Of a stretch of 64,000 nt of DNA, positions 34,861 through 55,442 are shown piece by piece; position 1 is the stretch's first letter, and the number at the start of each line of letters is the position of its first letter. The stretch spans positions 36,258,006 to 36,322,005 of the forward strand of contig NC_044919.1 of the NCBI RefSeq assembly GCF_003576645.1, written 5' to 3'. The notes under the pieces are model-generated. The model worked only from the letters and a program-made list of their open reading frames with translations. It searched no databases and was not told the DNA's origin. The stretch is from Ipomoea triloba (Eukaryota; Streptophyta; Magnoliopsida; Solanales; Convolvulaceae). The position numbers were made by a program, and so were the translations under genes.

Positions 34861-36850
34861 GATGGTTTTATCGGGATCGGATCCACCATAAACCGGGTAT
34901 AATAATATAGAACGGAACATGCAATAATAATATTATTGATTGGGGTGTGAGGCCCAGCAGAATGTGTACAAAGTTCGAAGGTATCAATCTAGGAAATGGC
35001 GGCCCAAAATAATACTCCCTCTGTCCCATTTTACCTGTCCTGTTTACTATTCATTGGTCAAACCAACTCGTTCTTCATTGCTTATTTTCTTTAGTAATTT
35101 TTAATTATTTTCAAATTTGATTTTTTGTGTTTAATAGTACTTGATGGTTTTATTGGGACCGAGTCCACCATAAACCGGGTATAGAGGAAAATAGTAGTAT
35201 AATACACGGGGCGCTAAGCCCAAGATACTACGTACAAAGCCCGAGATATTGTCCCAAAATGGCAGCCCAAATAATAAATAAATAGTACAAGCTATAGCCT
35301 AGGGATCGAACCCTAGTATATAGGTTGAAGGTTAGGAACCCATACCACTAAACTAGGGGGGATTAAGTGATTCCCGAGGTGATGTCTTAAAGGGAGGGAA
35401 GGGTGCCTTATATAGTGTAGAGGCTCTTCTAGATTGTTGACAAGTGTACGTCATCGAATGACCTTTCCTATCTATCCTCCACGTGTCCCTGCATGCCCTG
35501 GTTTCTTTACCCACGTCTTCACCTTCTGACTCACCATCTCTACCACCCCTCCTTGCCCCCTACTACCAACCCCCGCGGTGGGGGCACCGATGGTGCGCTG
35601 GGGTGCATGGTCCCCTCTAGCCACACCATGCCACGGAGAGTCCAGTGGACTCACCTTGTTGGTCATGTGTCATCCAATAGGGTCCAATCACTACCCCTTC
35701 CATACCTCCATGCCACGATCTCGAACCTGCACCAACCCAAACTACCACCCCTGCCAGTGGGGGTGCCATTGGTACTTCAGTGGATGCTTGGACCCTGCTA
35801 GCCACGCTACTTCATGGGGAGTCCGATGGACTAATCTTTCTAGCCATACGCTAGTCGGCAGGTTCAATTACCAACCCCTCTAATGTCATGCCATACCGCA
35901 CTACTCCACACACAGCAATGCACCACAGCTCCCCACCTCAAGAAGAAGGGGCGCGGGTGGCACGCTCGACGCCATACTAGGGGCGTGGGGCACGCCTCAG
36001 CCGCCCGGAGCCAGCGCCCCAACCGACGTGACCACCCAGGCAGTCAGCGGCACCCCCCCCCACCGCCCCGCAGTACCCTAGAGATGGGGTGTAGGTAGGG
36101 TGCGCGGGGGTGCACCGTACATGCTGGACACACTCCCTTATTTCCATAGCCCAATAGTCTTCCAGTATTCTTGTTGGGCCAACATCTTACCAATACAAAT
36201 AGACACCTCACTTGGGGCCAAGACCTTCCAGATGAAATGGGCCCCCGGGTACCCATATCCCCATCAGTACTTTTAATGTAGTTTCTAAATATATAAATTT
36301 TATATACTAATATTAAACTTAATATTATAAAAATTTGAATTAAAAATAAATTCAATCAAGACTCGTTAACCGAATTATAAAATGGGACGGAAGTAGTAAA
36401 TAATAGGGGGACTAATAAATAAATACAAAAAAATAAAGAATGCAGGACTAATAAATAAGTAATAAAGAATACCCAACCAAGGCCTTGACCACCCACTGAT
36501 CTGAGGGATGCCTGGTATGGACCAACCCCCCCCCCCTTTATACTGTTGATGGGTCGCCTGGTACCCTCCACGTGTACGATATCAAGATGGCGCCAACTCC
36601 CACCAAACACGCATCCCACGCATTCTCACCATGACAGCCCCCGCCATCCACGTACCCAGAGTCTTCAGTCAAACCCCGAGGAAGAGGGCATGAAGGACAC
36701 GATTGCACCATACCGCAAGCATGTGTGGATGCACGCTTGGGTACCCAGGGTGGTACCGGCCCTCGCCTCCCCGCACGCAAGAGGCGCGGTTGTCGCGCTT
36801 GGCAACGGTACGGCCAGCCACCACCAGGCGCGAACAGTGGGCACAAATTC
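34861..36850. repeat. GC-rich repeat mosaic (TGATGGTTTTAT family)
   Basis: Two units begin with tgatggttttatcgggatcg (34862) and tgatggttttattgggaccg (35143); a third copy of the family starts at 46901. Each start is followed by gtccaccataaaccgggta and later ggcagcccaaa. The part 35460-36850 is strongly GC-rich and contains two diverged tandem units of about 190 bases (recurring tagccac, gagtccaatggact-like words) and a C-run at 36524-36536. Tourist- or Stowaway-like words ctccctctgtcccattttac (35013) and aaatgggacggaagtagta (36378) form inverted ends around the block. Open frames here are consequences of GC content; I recognise no protein. It could be LTR-derived. Confidence 0.55.
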
Positions 36851-37517
36851 TATCATAAACCATGATCTACTATAAACATATACTATGAACATTGTAAACG
36901 GTGTTGTTCAAATTATGTATTTATAATTAACATACTATGTACGTGTAAATAAACATATATAATTTGTCAGCTGCTAATACATAATATATTAATTAACTAC
37001 AAGTACATAATTTGTTAACTATATGTACATAATATATAAACAAGAACCAGAATGTGCATGGTAAACCCTTATAACAATTGATTAGTGCATAGTATGGCTG
37101 GGGAACCGTAGAGCTGGTTTAGGAAAAAAGCAAATGATTAAACAAACTGAATTTAAGACAAGCTAATAATATTCCTCCCTCTACAGAATGCAACCACAAA
37201 GGAAAAAAAAATATTGAGAAAACGATCATTCCTTCTACTACAATAAACAACAAAAATATGCAAGAAAAACGAACAAAACCAAGCTTTGCATGAAATGGTA
37301 CAAGCTAAGCAAGCAGCAATGTCGTCTCGCCATCTTCCATTACTTCATTTCATTGTATCTCCGTAAGATTACTACATAACAGAATTAAAGGCTTTCACCT
37401 GCCATTTCTACATGCTTTATGTCATCCCACCATCACCATAGCAAAATTATAACTGTCACTTCCTAGGCAGCCATTCGTAGGAGACTCATCACGAAAACTG
37501 ATGTGCAACCTCGTACT
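36851..37517. other. 3' flank of the PP2A gene
   Basis: AT-rich, no gene. The part nearest 37518 is the 3' UTR of the minus-strand PP2A gene. Confidence 0.45.
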
Positions 37518-45989
<8,472 letters not shown>

Positions 45990-46370
45990 CTTCCCTTCTA
46001 CGTGTTCTTCTTCTTCTACAACGTCGTTACCCTTATTTACACTGAGAGACGAAGACGACGACGAGGGAAAAGCGCCTGCGAGCCAAGCAGAAGAGAAGAA
46101 ATCCAAAATTTCAGGTAATCGAGATTTGAGGAGTCCTCCTCCTTGTTGAATACGACGTCGTTGTCTCCCGAGCTCCGCCCGTACGAGGAGAGAGGGAAGT
46201 GGAGTGGAGAAGCGAAGAATGGTGGTGGTGAAACCAAAGGGAAAACACAGCAAAATGGAAAAAGTAAATTAAAATTAAAAAATACCACTCCCACGTGGGT
46301 CCCAGGCCGCCCTTGTCTTTTCTTCTTTTTTACCTTTTTTTTCCACATAAAATGTGTTATACACTTATAC
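45990..46370 (-). promoter_or_regulatory. 5' leader and promoter region of the PP2A gene
   Basis: Upstream of the start codon (minus strand) the sequence is GC-rich and purine/pyrimidine biased with tcttcttct runs typical of plant leaders. The reading frame stays open upstream of the chosen ATG up to about 46253, but this part has no similarity to PP2A and is probably leader. No certain TATA box. Confidence 0.45.
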
Positions 46371-46480
46371 TGATATTTCTTTTTTTTTTTTTTTTTTTTT
46401 TTTGAAAATCTGATATTTCTTAATTTTAAAAAGGCTTTTATTTTCTTTTTTTTTTTTTAGTATAAAAAGGCTTTTATTGA
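46371..46480. repeat. Two tail-only retroinsertions
   Basis: Poly-T (46379-46403) plus a few bases is flanked by the direct repeat ctgatatttctt, and a second T-run (46446-46459) by aaaaaggcttttatt (46430, 46464). Each looks like a reverse-transcribed poly-A tail with almost no body, inserted with its target duplication. Confidence 0.55.
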
Positions 46481-46499
46481 TTAAAAAATAAATAATAAG

Positions 46500-46612
46500 G
46501 AAAAATTATGGTTATAATTTGACTCTTGTTAGTATCTGTTCACTCCCATCATCCATGTGGGAGTGTTAACCGAGACCCCGGGTGTCACTTGACCACAAGA
46601 TCTTTGGTAATT
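46500..46612 (-). mobile_element. Possible SINE fragment
   Basis: On the minus strand AAAGATCTTGTGGTCAAGTG resembles the 5' tRNA-like part of the SINEs at 11405 and 19113, followed by a GC-rich segment with ccatggatgatggg-like words. Tail and target duplication are not clear. Confidence 0.4.
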
Positions 46613-46900
46613 TTGTTATTTAATTATGCATAAAGTAGTAATTTTCATTTAAGACTTATAAATTTTGTTAACATTAACAATTTATTTTGAATTTCTAAAT
46701 TATTAAATGATATATTAGTCATTTCGTTAACTTTTCTTAAATTATATTCCACGAATCTTCGTATATGCGCTACTCTTATTGCAAAACTCTTACTAAATAC
46801 TTGTTTGTCTTAATTGAGAACTAATCTGAGAAGCTAAAATGACAAACAATTACTTAGGGTTGAAGATGCACTGAATTATAACTTTAATATGTTAATTTAT
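46613..46900. other. Intergenic spacer
   Basis: AT-rich DNA without recognisable content. Confidence 0.4.
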
Positions 46901-47620
46901 TATTGATGGTTTTATCGAGATCGGGTCCACCATAAACTGAGTATAACAATATAGAATGGAATAGGAAAGCAATAATATTATGAATTGGGGCGTGAGGCCC
47001 AATAGAATACGCACGACAAATTATTGTTTGGACCATGGTCCACATAGCTGTGTGGACCAGGAATATAAGATACATTTTTATTATACTAAAAGTACATTAT
47101 TTTTGTATTGAAGGTACATTATTTCATAGTATATATAAATAATGTAGTGTTTTAATAATGTACTCTAAATAATGTACTTTTAGTATATATTAAAAATGTA
47201 CTTTGTATTTATGGTCCATACAGTTGTGTGGATTATGGTCCATGCAATAATGATTGAATACGTACAAGACCTAAAAGTTTTAGCCTAAGAAATAGCAGCC
47301 CAAACAATAAATAAACAAATAATAGGAGGAATAGTGAATAAATACAATAAAAAGAAAATGATGGACTAATAAATAAATAAGAAATAATTGGGGCGAGGGC
47401 ATGACCAATAATATTGCCTTGGGGCACGAATGCGCGTTGTGCTCCCCTTTTTTTTCGCGAGGAATTTGCGAGGAGTCCGGGCACATGGCATGTGGTGTAT
47501 GGTTGAGGCTGTTGGCGATAGGACTATGTGGGACGCGTGTCTGGTTGGAGTTGACGCCGTCTGGATGTCGGACACATGGAGGGTGTGGGATGTTCTTCTA
47601 ATAGTATAAAGGGGGGGGGG
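46901..47620. repeat. TGATGGTTTTAT-family repeat, third copy
   Basis: Starts tgatggttttatcgagatcg, continues with gtccaccataaactgagta and cagcccaaacaa, and ends in a GC-rich part whose last bases (gtataaagggggg) match, in reverse orientation, the sequence at 36520-36545. A MITE interrupts it at 47015-47255, and the large copia element is inserted in its G-run. Confidence 0.65.
47015..47255. mobile_element. MITE with CCATGGTCC-type ends, copy C
   Basis: Ends attgtttggaccatggtcc and, as complement, attgcatggaccataatcc are inverted repeats. The 10-bp flanks gaatacgcac (47005-47014) and gaatacgtac (47256-47265) are a near-perfect target duplication. The uninterrupted relative at about 34975 confirms that the element is inserted. 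Interior words aatgtactttta and tacattattt repeat in both orientations. Confidence 0.7.
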
Positions 47621-48470
47621 TGTTAGGAACATCATGTAATAGGTTTTGATGATACCAACTGTTAAGTAAGAATCCCCAAGTCTCGATTCATAGGCAAAAC
47701 AATGTAAGTTCGATAAGTAAACTAAGAGCGAAAATACAACCGGGTAATTTGAGCTCAACTCGGGAAATATTTAAGCTTAAGGTAAACTTGTTTGAACAAC
47801 TTAGAAGTTTTCGTGTTGTAAGCAAACAGATAGATCAGAAGCAGGCACGAGACAACTCTGGAGGAATAAGGGTCTACGAGACATCAACTAAGTCTCGAGA
47901 CACAAGCCAAGTTCGAGAGGTAAGGACCTCTCGATATACCTATCGAGTTCGAGACGTAAAGAATATTCGAGAGATAGACCTCTCGATACATGGGATTGAA
48001 ACATCAAGTGGTCGAGACATCTTTTATGGTCTCGATAAACCGGCACTTCTCCAAGAGGCTGAATGTTAGTCAACATGTGCAGATAAAATACTCTAAGTTT
48101 GGAGAAGAAGAATATCATGGAGATAAAATATTGAAGAGGTGCTGAGCGGGAGGTTTCAAAATGGACGGAAGTGGATGACACGTCAGACCTCCACCACAAA
48201 CGGTCAAGAAGTGCACCAATCCTGAAGTGGTCAGATTCCCCAAACAAGGAATGATGGGAACATAAAAAGAGTAACTTTATCCAAAAGAAGCAAGTGAAGC
48301 ATGAGCTCAAGAAAGTGGAATATGGAATATTCACTACAAAACAAAAGGCTCAAGTTACAAGACCACTACTCCATGAAAAATGCTGAAATTGTGCAAAGAC
48401 CCATGTTCGGCGTGGGAGACCAATTTCAAACGGAATAGTTTTCCCTCCAACGGAACTATTCTTCTACTCT

Positions 48471-48480
48471 CATATATAAG
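48471..48480 (+). promoter_or_regulatory. LTR TATA box
   Basis: catatataag in a position about 850 bases into the LTR; the same motif is at 61822 in the other LTR. Transcription start is inferred to lie about 30 bases downstream. Confidence 0.6.
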
Positions 48481-48778
48481 GACGTAAAGACACAGAAGAA
48501 ACAGGGGTTGTGAAAGAGGTAAAAAGGTTAACAAGAGGTGTCTGATAAAAACGTTCCAGTGCAAAGTGCTTAACTTGGAATATCATCCTGATATTCAATA
48601 CAGCGAGAGAACACATCTTAGTGTTCGAAGAGAGTTACAAAGCTAAACTGTCATACATCCAGAAGGTGACCAAAGCTGCTCTACATCAAAGTTGATTCAA
48701 CGATAGCTTGTGGTCAGATTGGAGATTGTTACATTCAACTGTGACTATCAACAACGTCTTGCTTTGGATTAAGCAAGG

Positions 48779-49510
48779 GAGGTGGAGTATCCTGGCTGCT
48801 GTCCGAGCGAAAGAAACCTGAGGCTTGACGCGGGCTTGGTGATCAAAGGTCAAGTGCTCGAGAGGTGGAGTAACTGGAAGCGGGGAGAAAAACCTGAGGA
48901 GAGGCGGAGTAACCTGGCTGCTGTCCGAGCGAAAGAAACCTGAGGCTTGACGCGGGCTTGGTGATCAAAGGTCAAGTGCTCGAGAGGTGGAGTAACTGGA
49001 AGCGGGGAGAAAAACCTGAGGAGAGGCGGAGTAACCTGGCTGCTGTCCGAGCGAAAGAAACCTGAGGCTTGACGCGGGCTTGGTGATCAAAGGTCAAGTG
49101 CTCGAGAGGTGGAGTAACTGGAAGCGGGGAGAAAAACCTGAGGAGAGGCGGAGTAACCTGGCTGCTGTCCGAGCGAAAGAAACCTGAGGCTTGACGCGGG
49201 CTTGGTGATCAAAGGTCAAGTGCTCGAGAGGTGGAGTAACTGGAAGCGGGGAGAAAAACCTGAGGAGAGGCGGAGTAACCTGGCTGCTGTCCGAGCGAAA
49301 GAAACCTGAGGCTTGACGCGGGCTTGGTGATCAAAGGTCAAGTGCTCGAGAGGTGGAGTAACTGGAAGCGGGGAGAAAAACCTGAGGAGAGGCGGAGTAA
49401 CCTGGCTGCTGTCCGAGCGAAAGAAACCTGAGGCTTGACGCGGGCTTGGTGATCAAAGGTCAAGTGCTCGAGAGGTGGAGTAACTGGAAGCGGGGAGAAA
49501 AACCTGAGGC
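48779..49510 (+). repeat. 122-bp minisatellite in the 5' LTR, six copies
   Basis: Units start near 48779, 48901, 49023, 49145, 49267 and 49389. They begin gaggcggagtaacctgg, contain cttgacgcgggcttgg and tgctcgagaggtggagt, and end cggggagaaaaacctg. Units two to six look identical; the first carries small changes. Each unit includes one TCGAGAGGT word. The 3' LTR has only two diverged units (62129-62365). Confidence 0.95.
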
Positions 49511-49912
49511 TTGAGGCGGGCTTGGTGATCAAAGCTCAAGCGCTCGTTATTGTACTAGAAAGGGAAGTTTTTAGTGCAATCCTTCCAGGGAGTTTCTGGA
49601 AGAAGAGTGGAAGTAGGCGGGTTGGCCGAACCACTTAAAAATCTCTCTTGCATTTACTTTCTGTTTTTATCTCTCGCTAACTTCTCGATTGCACTGCATA
49701 TAATCACACCTCTCGAACTAACCCAAACTCGTGCTAACCAAAAAGGGGATAATATTTCCGCTGCGCATAAAACTTTGTCTTCACCTCGTGAGGTATCGAA
49801 CCTAAACATCCTAAGTTCAATACACACGAGAGGTCGAAAAGATTTGCAAAATCTTATACAAGTCTATTCACCCCCCCCCCTAGACTTGTACCCCATCCCC
49901 TTGGGACCAACA

Positions 49913-49930
49913 ATTGGTATCAGAGCAAGT
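49913..49930 (+). promoter_or_regulatory. Primer binding site (initiator Met tRNA)
   Basis: attggtatcagagcaagt follows the 5' LTR directly; TGGTATCAGAGC is the classic complement of the 3' end of plant initiator methionine tRNA. Confidence 0.93.
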
Positions 49931-50025
49931 TCTCTGATCGATATAAACCTTTGTTTATATTGCCTAGAGATCCTTCTTTGAAAAATCTTCTTAAATATTT
50001 TCAAAGCACGAGATAATTTTTCAAT

Positions 50026-52263
50026 ATGGACAGCATGTTGTCGAGACATCTTCTCTTTGATCTTAGCAGGTTTGACGACTGGAAAACACGCATGCTTGCG
50101 TACTTATCAGCCCTCCATGATGAGATGGCCGAGGTTATAACTTCTGGACCAGTCAAGATCCTAATGGTTAATACTGCTGCAGTTCAAACCCAAGAAACAC
50201 CAAAGTACATCCCAAAACCTAGGGAAGAATGGACCAGTGATGATAGGAAGAGAAACAACCTGGACAATATTGCCAAGGATATTCTCTTCAGAGCTATAGA
50301 CGAAACCATCTTCCCAAAAGTGAGGAAGTGCAAAACGGCAAAAGAGGTATGGGATACTTTGATGTTAATTGGTGAAGGTGACGAACAGGAAAAGGAAAAC
50401 AAGCTCACCGTGGCCATGAAGAAGTTCGAAGACTTCAAGATGAAGCCAGGAGAGAGCATCGACAGCATGGAGTCTCGGTTCATGAAGCTCACAACCGAGA
50501 TCAGTGACCTTGAAAAGGAGATCCCACAAAAGGAGCTGAACTTGAAGGTCTTACGTGGCCTCACTAAGGAGTGGGAAGTAAAGGTGATCACGATGAGAGA
50601 TCACCGAGATCTGAAGGAAACCACAACAGACAAACTCTTCCGGGATCTCAAAGCCTTCGAGTTCGAGATGTTCCCAAGAGATGAGGACATTGTGGATCGA
50701 CGAAACGTAGCACTTGTTGCTGAGCAACCATCCACATCTTCAAGGTCAGACTCTAATCCTATGAATGTTATGTCTGACGAACAGTTTGCTCTCTTTGTGA
50801 GAAAGTTCAGGAAATACATGAAGATGAACCAGGAGAGCAACAAAAGTTCACCTTCCTCCTCAAGAAGGAAAAATGAGAGATATCCATCCAGAAGGACGGA
50901 GGAGGAAAATCAGGGTCTATGCTACAACTGTAGAAGACCGGGACATTTCAAGGCCGAATGCCCTTACCCACTAGTAAGCAAGCATCAGGGCCAAGAAGGC
51001 AAGGATTCCAAGAGAATAGAGGAATCCAGGGAGAAGCCAACACAAGGTGGCTTCAAAGGATCATCAAAGACGTATCAGCGCAGGAAGGCGCTTGTTGCTG
51101 AAGAATTCGAGAGGACAATCGAGGAGTCCGAGACGTCGAGCTCCAGCGAAAGCAGCAGCAGCTCAGAGGATGAGAGGGGGCTCATCTGCTTATACACCGA
51201 GGAAGAGGAGAATCAATGCCTAATGGCCATTGACAACGAGGTAACCTCTACTCCTACATCTCGCTGCTCTACTTCTACCTCTCGTTGTTCTTCATTTAAA
51301 AGCGATGAGGACCCCTTCGAGATGTTGGAATCGCTCAGAAGGAACCTTAACATCGCCAATAGCACTCATGCTAGAGTGATGGATGAAAACAGCAAGCTAA
51401 CTGCTGAAAGAGATATGCTTAAGAACGTCTCGAAAGAGAATTTGGAGCTGACTCTCAAAGTAAGTGAGTTAGAAGCCAAAGTAATCCTACTATCTGAAGA
51501 GTGCAAAGCTCGAGAGACGAGAGAGCTTAATCTTCGAAAGGTCATAGCATCATACACTAATTCCTCCAAAGCTATGGAGAAAATGGTGGTTGATCACAGA
51601 CCTACAAGTGATAGAACCGGTCTAGGGTTCCATCAAGACCATCTCTCGAGAGATAAACAGACCAATGGTTTGGGAACTTCAAGAAATGGAGGATCTCAAC
51701 CCAAACCAAATAAAGGTCATAAAGGACCAACAGAAAAGACCAGAGTAGCTATTCATAAACCGTCCCTATACACCAGCAATGGAAAGTATAGGAAAGCTAC
51801 GAAGAATGGCCGGGTAAACAATATCGAGAGATCACCTTGCTATCTCTCGCAAGGCCATTCCAAGTACAAAAAGAGCTACACTCCATATAATGCACCTCAA
51901 GGCAAATATGGAAGGTCTGAGATCCACATAGTTAGGAACTCACGGATGGAGAAAGGAAGACTCTATCCATCTAGTGAGAATTGGTCATCAAATCACAAGT
52001 TCTGGAAGAAACCTCACTTTCAGCAATTTCACATGACCAAACAGCGTATGAAAGGCATGGTGCATAAGCCGGTCGAAAAGTCTCTACCTAAGTTGATTTA
52101 TGCACCAAAGAGGCCTAAAACCTTTGCTAGCATTCCTTATAATTATCAAACGTACAATGGCTACATTGCGCCTAGGCCTGGAATAATGGGCACAAGGTAT
52201 AAATGGATGCCTAAACTCACTAACCCACCAGGACCCAAAGTTTGGGTACCTAAACTTGCTTGA
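50026..52263 (+). CDS. Gag polyprotein of the Sirevirus-type element
   Basis: 745 codons from an ATG 100 bases behind the primer site. Residues about 10-230 form the copia gag domain (UBN2/retrotran_gag type; [34 protein letters not shown]). A zinc knuckle C299-X2-C-X4-H-X4-C312 ([14 protein letters not shown]) binds element RNA. A Ser/Glu-rich stretch follows, then a coiled coil at about 430-510 and a basic Lys/Tyr-rich tail ending WVPKLA. It assembles the virus-like particle in the cytoplasm. It is longer than ordinary copia gag, as in Sireviruses. The stop TGA (52261-52263) overlaps the beginning of the pol frame. Confidence 0.93.
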   Translation: MDSMLSRHLLFDLSRFDDWKTRMLAYLSALHDEMAEVITSGPVKILMVNTAAVQTQETPKYIPKPREEWTSDDRKRNNLDNIAKDILFRAIDETIFPKVRKCKTAKEVWDTLMLIGEGDEQEKENKLTVAMKKFEDFKMKPGESIDSMESRFMKLTTEISDLEKEIPQKELNLKVLRGLTKEWEVKVITMRDHRDLKETTTDKLFRDLKAFEFEMFPRDEDIVDRRNVALVAEQPSTSSRSDSNPMNVMSDEQFALFVRKFRKYMKMNQESNKSSPSSSRRKNERYPSRRTEEENQGLCYNCRRPGHFKAECPYPLVSKHQGQEGKDSKRIEESREKPTQGGFKGSSKTYQRRKALVAEEFERTIEESETSSSSESSSSSEDERGLICLYTEEEENQCLMAIDNEVTSTPTSRCSTSTSRCSSFKSDEDPFEMLESLRRNLNIANSTHARVMDENSKLTAERDMLKNVSKENLELTLKVSELEAKVILLSEECKARETRELNLRKVIASYTNSSKAMEKMVVDHRPTSDRTGLGFHQDHLSRDKQTNGLGTSRNGGSQPKPNKGHKGPTEKTRVAIHKPSLYTSNGKYRKATKNGRVNNIERSPCYLSQGHSKYKKSYTPYNAPQGKYGRSEIHIVRNSRMEKGRLYPSSENWSSNHKFWKKPHFQQFHMTKQRMKGMVHKPVEKSLPKLIYAPKRPKTFASIPYNYQTYNGYIAPRPGIMGTRYKWMPKLTNPPGPKVWVPKLA

Positions 52264-55200
52264 TTTCCTTGCAGGACACCAGGGACGTGTGGTTCATTGA
52301 CAGTGGATGTTCGAGACATATGACTGGAAATCTAACACTGCTTGAGAACATCCAACCTATCGAAGGTCCCTTGGTGACATTTGGCGACAACGAGAAGAAG
52401 GGGCGCACAAGAGCTGTTGGTGAAATCCAAAAGAATGAGCTGGTTATTAAAGGAGTGTCCTACGTTGAGGGGCTCAAGTTCAATCTCCTTAGTACAAGCC
52501 AGTTCTGTGACAAGGGCCACAAAGTTGTCTTCACCAAAAGCAAATGTCAGATTATGAACGAGGAATCTCTCGAAGTCGTCTTGGAAGCAGCAAGGAAAGG
52601 AAACATGTACATAGTGGATTGGAGGTCTGCAAAACCATCCCTATGTATGCTAGCAAGGAGCAAGGAAGATTTATGCTGGGATTGGCATAGTAAGCTTAGT
52701 CATCTGAACTTCAAGACTATCAACAAGCTTACTAAGAGGAACTTAGTGGAAGGACTGCCCAAAGTGACGTTTCGAAAGGATAAAATCTGTGAGGCATGTC
52801 AACGTTGCAAACAGATCAAATCCTCTTTCAAGAGCAAAGCCGAGACATCATCCACTAGACCATTAAGTCTTCTTCACATGGACTTATTTGGCCCAGTGGA
52901 TCCACCCAGCATAAAGGGAAAGAAGTACACTCTTGTGGTAGTGGATGACTACACAAGATTCACTTGGACCGTGTTCTTAACCAAGAAAAGCGAGACAAAA
53001 ATTGCCCTACCAAATCTCTTGAAACAAGTTCAAGTTGAAAAGGAAGTCTCGATACTAAAGATCCGGTCAGATCAAGGTGGAGAGTTCGTTAATCAAGTAA
53101 TCGAGAGCTACTGCAACGAGAACGGAATTCATCATCAACTATCAGCTGCTCGAACACCTCAACAAAACGGGGTTGCTGAAAGAAGGAACAGAACTCTCAA
53201 AGAAGCCGCAAGGACCATGCTCTCGCAAGCCAACATATCACAAGGATTTTGGGCAGAAGCAATCAACACAGCGTGCTACACCCAAAATCGGTCCTTGATA
53301 GTAAAAGGAGTTGGAAAGACTCCATATGAGTTGTGGAATGGAAGAAAACCGAATGTAAGCCACTTCCACTCATTCGGGTGCAAATGCTATATTCACAACA
53401 ATGGGAAGACTCAACGAAGAACTTTTGAAGAAAAGGCAGATGATGGAGTATTTCTGGGATACTCATCGACAAGCAAAGCACTCAGAGTCTTCAACAAGCG
53501 GAGTTTGGTGGTTGAAGAGTCCATACATGTTACCTTTGATGAAAGGGCATCAACAGATCAACCATCAAAGACAACGGAAGCTGCTGAGGAAGATCAGCCA
53601 GAGTCTATCGAGAGATCAAACTTACCTCTCGAAGACAAGCAGTCGATAGTTCGAGACGTAGCAGAACTCCAGTCAGAATCAGATGATGAAGAGTCTACCA
53701 AGAAGAAAGCGCCTGACTCAGTTGATCAAAACCAGATCATAGATGTTCAACCCATATCTCAACCTTCAATGGAAGTATCAACTGAGGAGCCACAACCCGA
53801 CCTAAGATGGCTGAGAAGTCACCCTGCTGATCAAGTGATTGGAGATGTACGTGACAGAGTTCGAACCAGATCAGCATACAGAGAAAGCATGTTTGCTTGC
53901 TTTCTATCTCAAATAGAGCCTAAGGTGATCGATGAGGCTCTATGTGATCCAGATTGGGTGCAAGCCATGCAAGAGGAACTTCATCAGTTTGAGCGGAACG
54001 ATGTTTGGGAACTAGTTCCGAGACCTCATCATCAGAATGTCATTGGTACAAAGTGGGTTTTCAGAAACAAGATGAATGAGGATGGAGTTATTGTTAGGAA
54101 CAAGGCCAGACTTGTTGCCAAAGGCTACTGTCAGGAGGAAGGAATAGATTTTGATGAAACCTTCGCTCCAGTGGCACGTCTCGAAGCCATACGCATCTTT
54201 CTCGCATATGCCGCCTTCAAAGACTTTAAGGTATATCAAATGGATGTCAAGAGCGCTTTTCTGAACGGACTTCTCGAAGAAGAGGTGTACGTTGAACAAC
54301 CTCCGGGTTTCTTGAAGGACGTGGGAGCTGACAAAGTATACAAATTAAAGAAGGCACTTTACGGCTTAAAACAAGCTCCGAGAGCTTGGTACGATACCTT
54401 ATCCTCTTTTCTACTTCAGTGTGGGTTCACCAAAGGCCTAGTGGACAAAACATTGTTTAGGATTAAGGATGGGGATCACATCTTATTGGTGCAAATCTAT
54501 GTGGACGATATCATTTTTGGTAGCACCAATCCAGACTTGTGCGAGAAGTTCTCCAGTTTGATGAAAGGAAAGTTCGAGATGAGCATGATGGGAGAGCTCA
54601 ACTACTTCCTTGGACTACAAGTGAGACAGCTTAAGGAAGGTATCTTCATCAACCAGGAGAAATACACCAAGGATCTGCTCAGGAAATACAACATAGAAGG
54701 GAAATCCTCAGTCAAAGTACCTATGGGAACCTCTCTACGTATCGATGTCGACAGCGAAGGTCGAGAGGTCGATCAAACCACTTATCGAGGTATCATCGGA
54801 TCTCTTCTTTATTTAACTGCAAGTAGACCAGACATATCCTTTGCAGTAGGTGTATGTGCTAGATTTCAGGCAAGTCCTAAGGAAAGTCACCTAAATGCAT
54901 CCAAAAAGATTCTTAGATATCTAAAGGGTACGCAGAGTGTTGGGCTCTGGTATTCGAAAGGTGGATCTTTCGAACTTATGGGTTATTCAGATGCGGACTT
55001 TGCCGGTTGTAAGATAGATCGAAAGAGCACATCAGGGACATGTCAGTTTCTAGGTGGAAGACTTGTCTCATGGTTTAGCAAGAAACAACATTCGATAGCT
55101 ACAAGCACTGCTGAGGCAGAATATGTAGCAGCTGGAAGTTGTTGTGCTCAGATCTTATGGATGAAGCAACAGCTAATGGATTATGGTGTTGAGTGTAAGG

Positions 55201-55442
55201 AGGTTAAAATTATGTGTGACAATACAAGTGCTATTGCCATCACCCACAACCCAGTGTTACACTCCAGAACAAAGCATATTGATATTAAGTATCACTTCAT
55301 CCGAGACCACGTTGAGAAAAAGGACATCACTTTGGAATATGTTGCAACGGAGGAGCAACTAGCAGATATTTTCACAAAAGCGTTATGTGAAAATAGATTC
55401 TCTCAACTAAGGTTAGAATTGGGAATGATAGAATTGGGATGA
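52260..55442 (+). CDS. Pol polyprotein (protease, integrase, reverse transcriptase, RNase H)
   Basis: 1060 codons open in the -1 frame relative to gag, without ATG at the start. Order is that of Ty1/copia: protease [10 protein letters not shown] (D14), pre-integrase zinc finger with CEACQRC near 178, integrase core with D near 207 (LHMDLFGPV), D near 270 (RSDQGGEF) and E near 306 ([11 protein letters not shown]), reverse transcriptase with [35 protein letters not shown] and YVDD near 746, RNase H with SDADFAGC near 909 and TAEAEYVAA near 950. No break was seen. How pol is expressed is unclear: the gag stop is followed by ttgcag, which resembles a splice acceptor, and there is no clear slippery site. 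Confidence 0.95.
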   Translation: MISLQDTRDVWFIDSGCSRHMTGNLTLLENIQPIEGPLVTFGDNEKKGRTRAVGEIQKNELVIKGVSYVEGLKFNLLSTSQFCDKGHKVVFTKSKCQIMNEESLEVVLEAARKGNMYIVDWRSAKPSLCMLARSKEDLCWDWHSKLSHLNFKTINKLTKRNLVEGLPKVTFRKDKICEACQRCKQIKSSFKSKAETSSTRPLSLLHMDLFGPVDPPSIKGKKYTLVVVDDYTRFTWTVFLTKKSETKIALPNLLKQVQVEKEVSILKIRSDQGGEFVNQVIESYCNENGIHHQLSAARTPQQNGVAERRNRTLKEAARTMLSQANISQGFWAEAINTACYTQNRSLIVKGVGKTPYELWNGRKPNVSHFHSFGCKCYIHNNGKTQRRTFEEKADDGVFLGYSSTSKALRVFNKRSLVVEESIHVTFDERASTDQPSKTTEAAEEDQPESIERSNLPLEDKQSIVRDVAELQSESDDEESTKKKAPDSVDQNQIIDVQPISQPSMEVSTEEPQPDLRWLRSHPADQVIGDVRDRVRTRSAYRESMFACFLSQIEPKVIDEALCDPDWVQAMQEELHQFERNDVWELVPRPHHQNVIGTKWVFRNKMNEDGVIVRNKARLVAKGYCQEEGIDFDETFAPVARLEAIRIFLAYAAFKDFKVYQMDVKSAFLNGLLEEEVYVEQPPGFLKDVGADKVYKLKKALYGLKQAPRAWYDTLSSFLLQCGFTKGLVDKTLFRIKDGDHILLVQIYVDDIIFGSTNPDLCEKFSSLMKGKFEMSMMGELNYFLGLQVRQLKEGIFINQEKYTKDLLRKYNIEGKSSVKVPMGTSLRIDVDSEGREVDQTTYRGIIGSLLYLTASRPDISFAVGVCARFQASPKESHLNASKKILRYLKGTQSVGLWYSKGGSFELMGYSDADFAGCKIDRKSTSGTCQFLGGRLVSWFSKKQHSIATSTAEAEYVAAGSCCAQILWMKQQLMDYGVECKEVKIMCDNTSAIAITHNPVLHSRTKHIDIKYHFIRDHVEKKDITLEYVATEEQLADIFTKALCENRFSQLRLELGMIELG

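Larger units (their letters stand above)
47621..49912 (+). repeat. 5' LTR of the Sirevirus-type element
   Basis: A 2292-bp LTR, TG...CA. It includes a near TATA motif (catatataag, 48471-48480) that probably directs the genomic RNA, clusters of TCGAGA words in both orientations (47893-48035), and a six-copy 122-bp minisatellite. It is about 490 bases longer than the 3' LTR because of that array. Confidence 0.93.

Noticed and set aside
35472..36892. Many overlapping open frames on both strands in the GC-rich block
   Set aside because: They occur in several frames at once, have no domain and follow from low stop frequency in GC-rich DNA of a repeat.
45990..46253. N-terminal extension of PP2A upstream of MSSMDS
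   Set aside because: The frame is open but the extra residues do not resemble PP2A, and the family starts close to the chosen ATG.
47749..48334. LTR open frames of 106 and 148 codons, identical in both LTRs
   Set aside because: Identity follows from LTR duplication; no domain or start context supports a protein.
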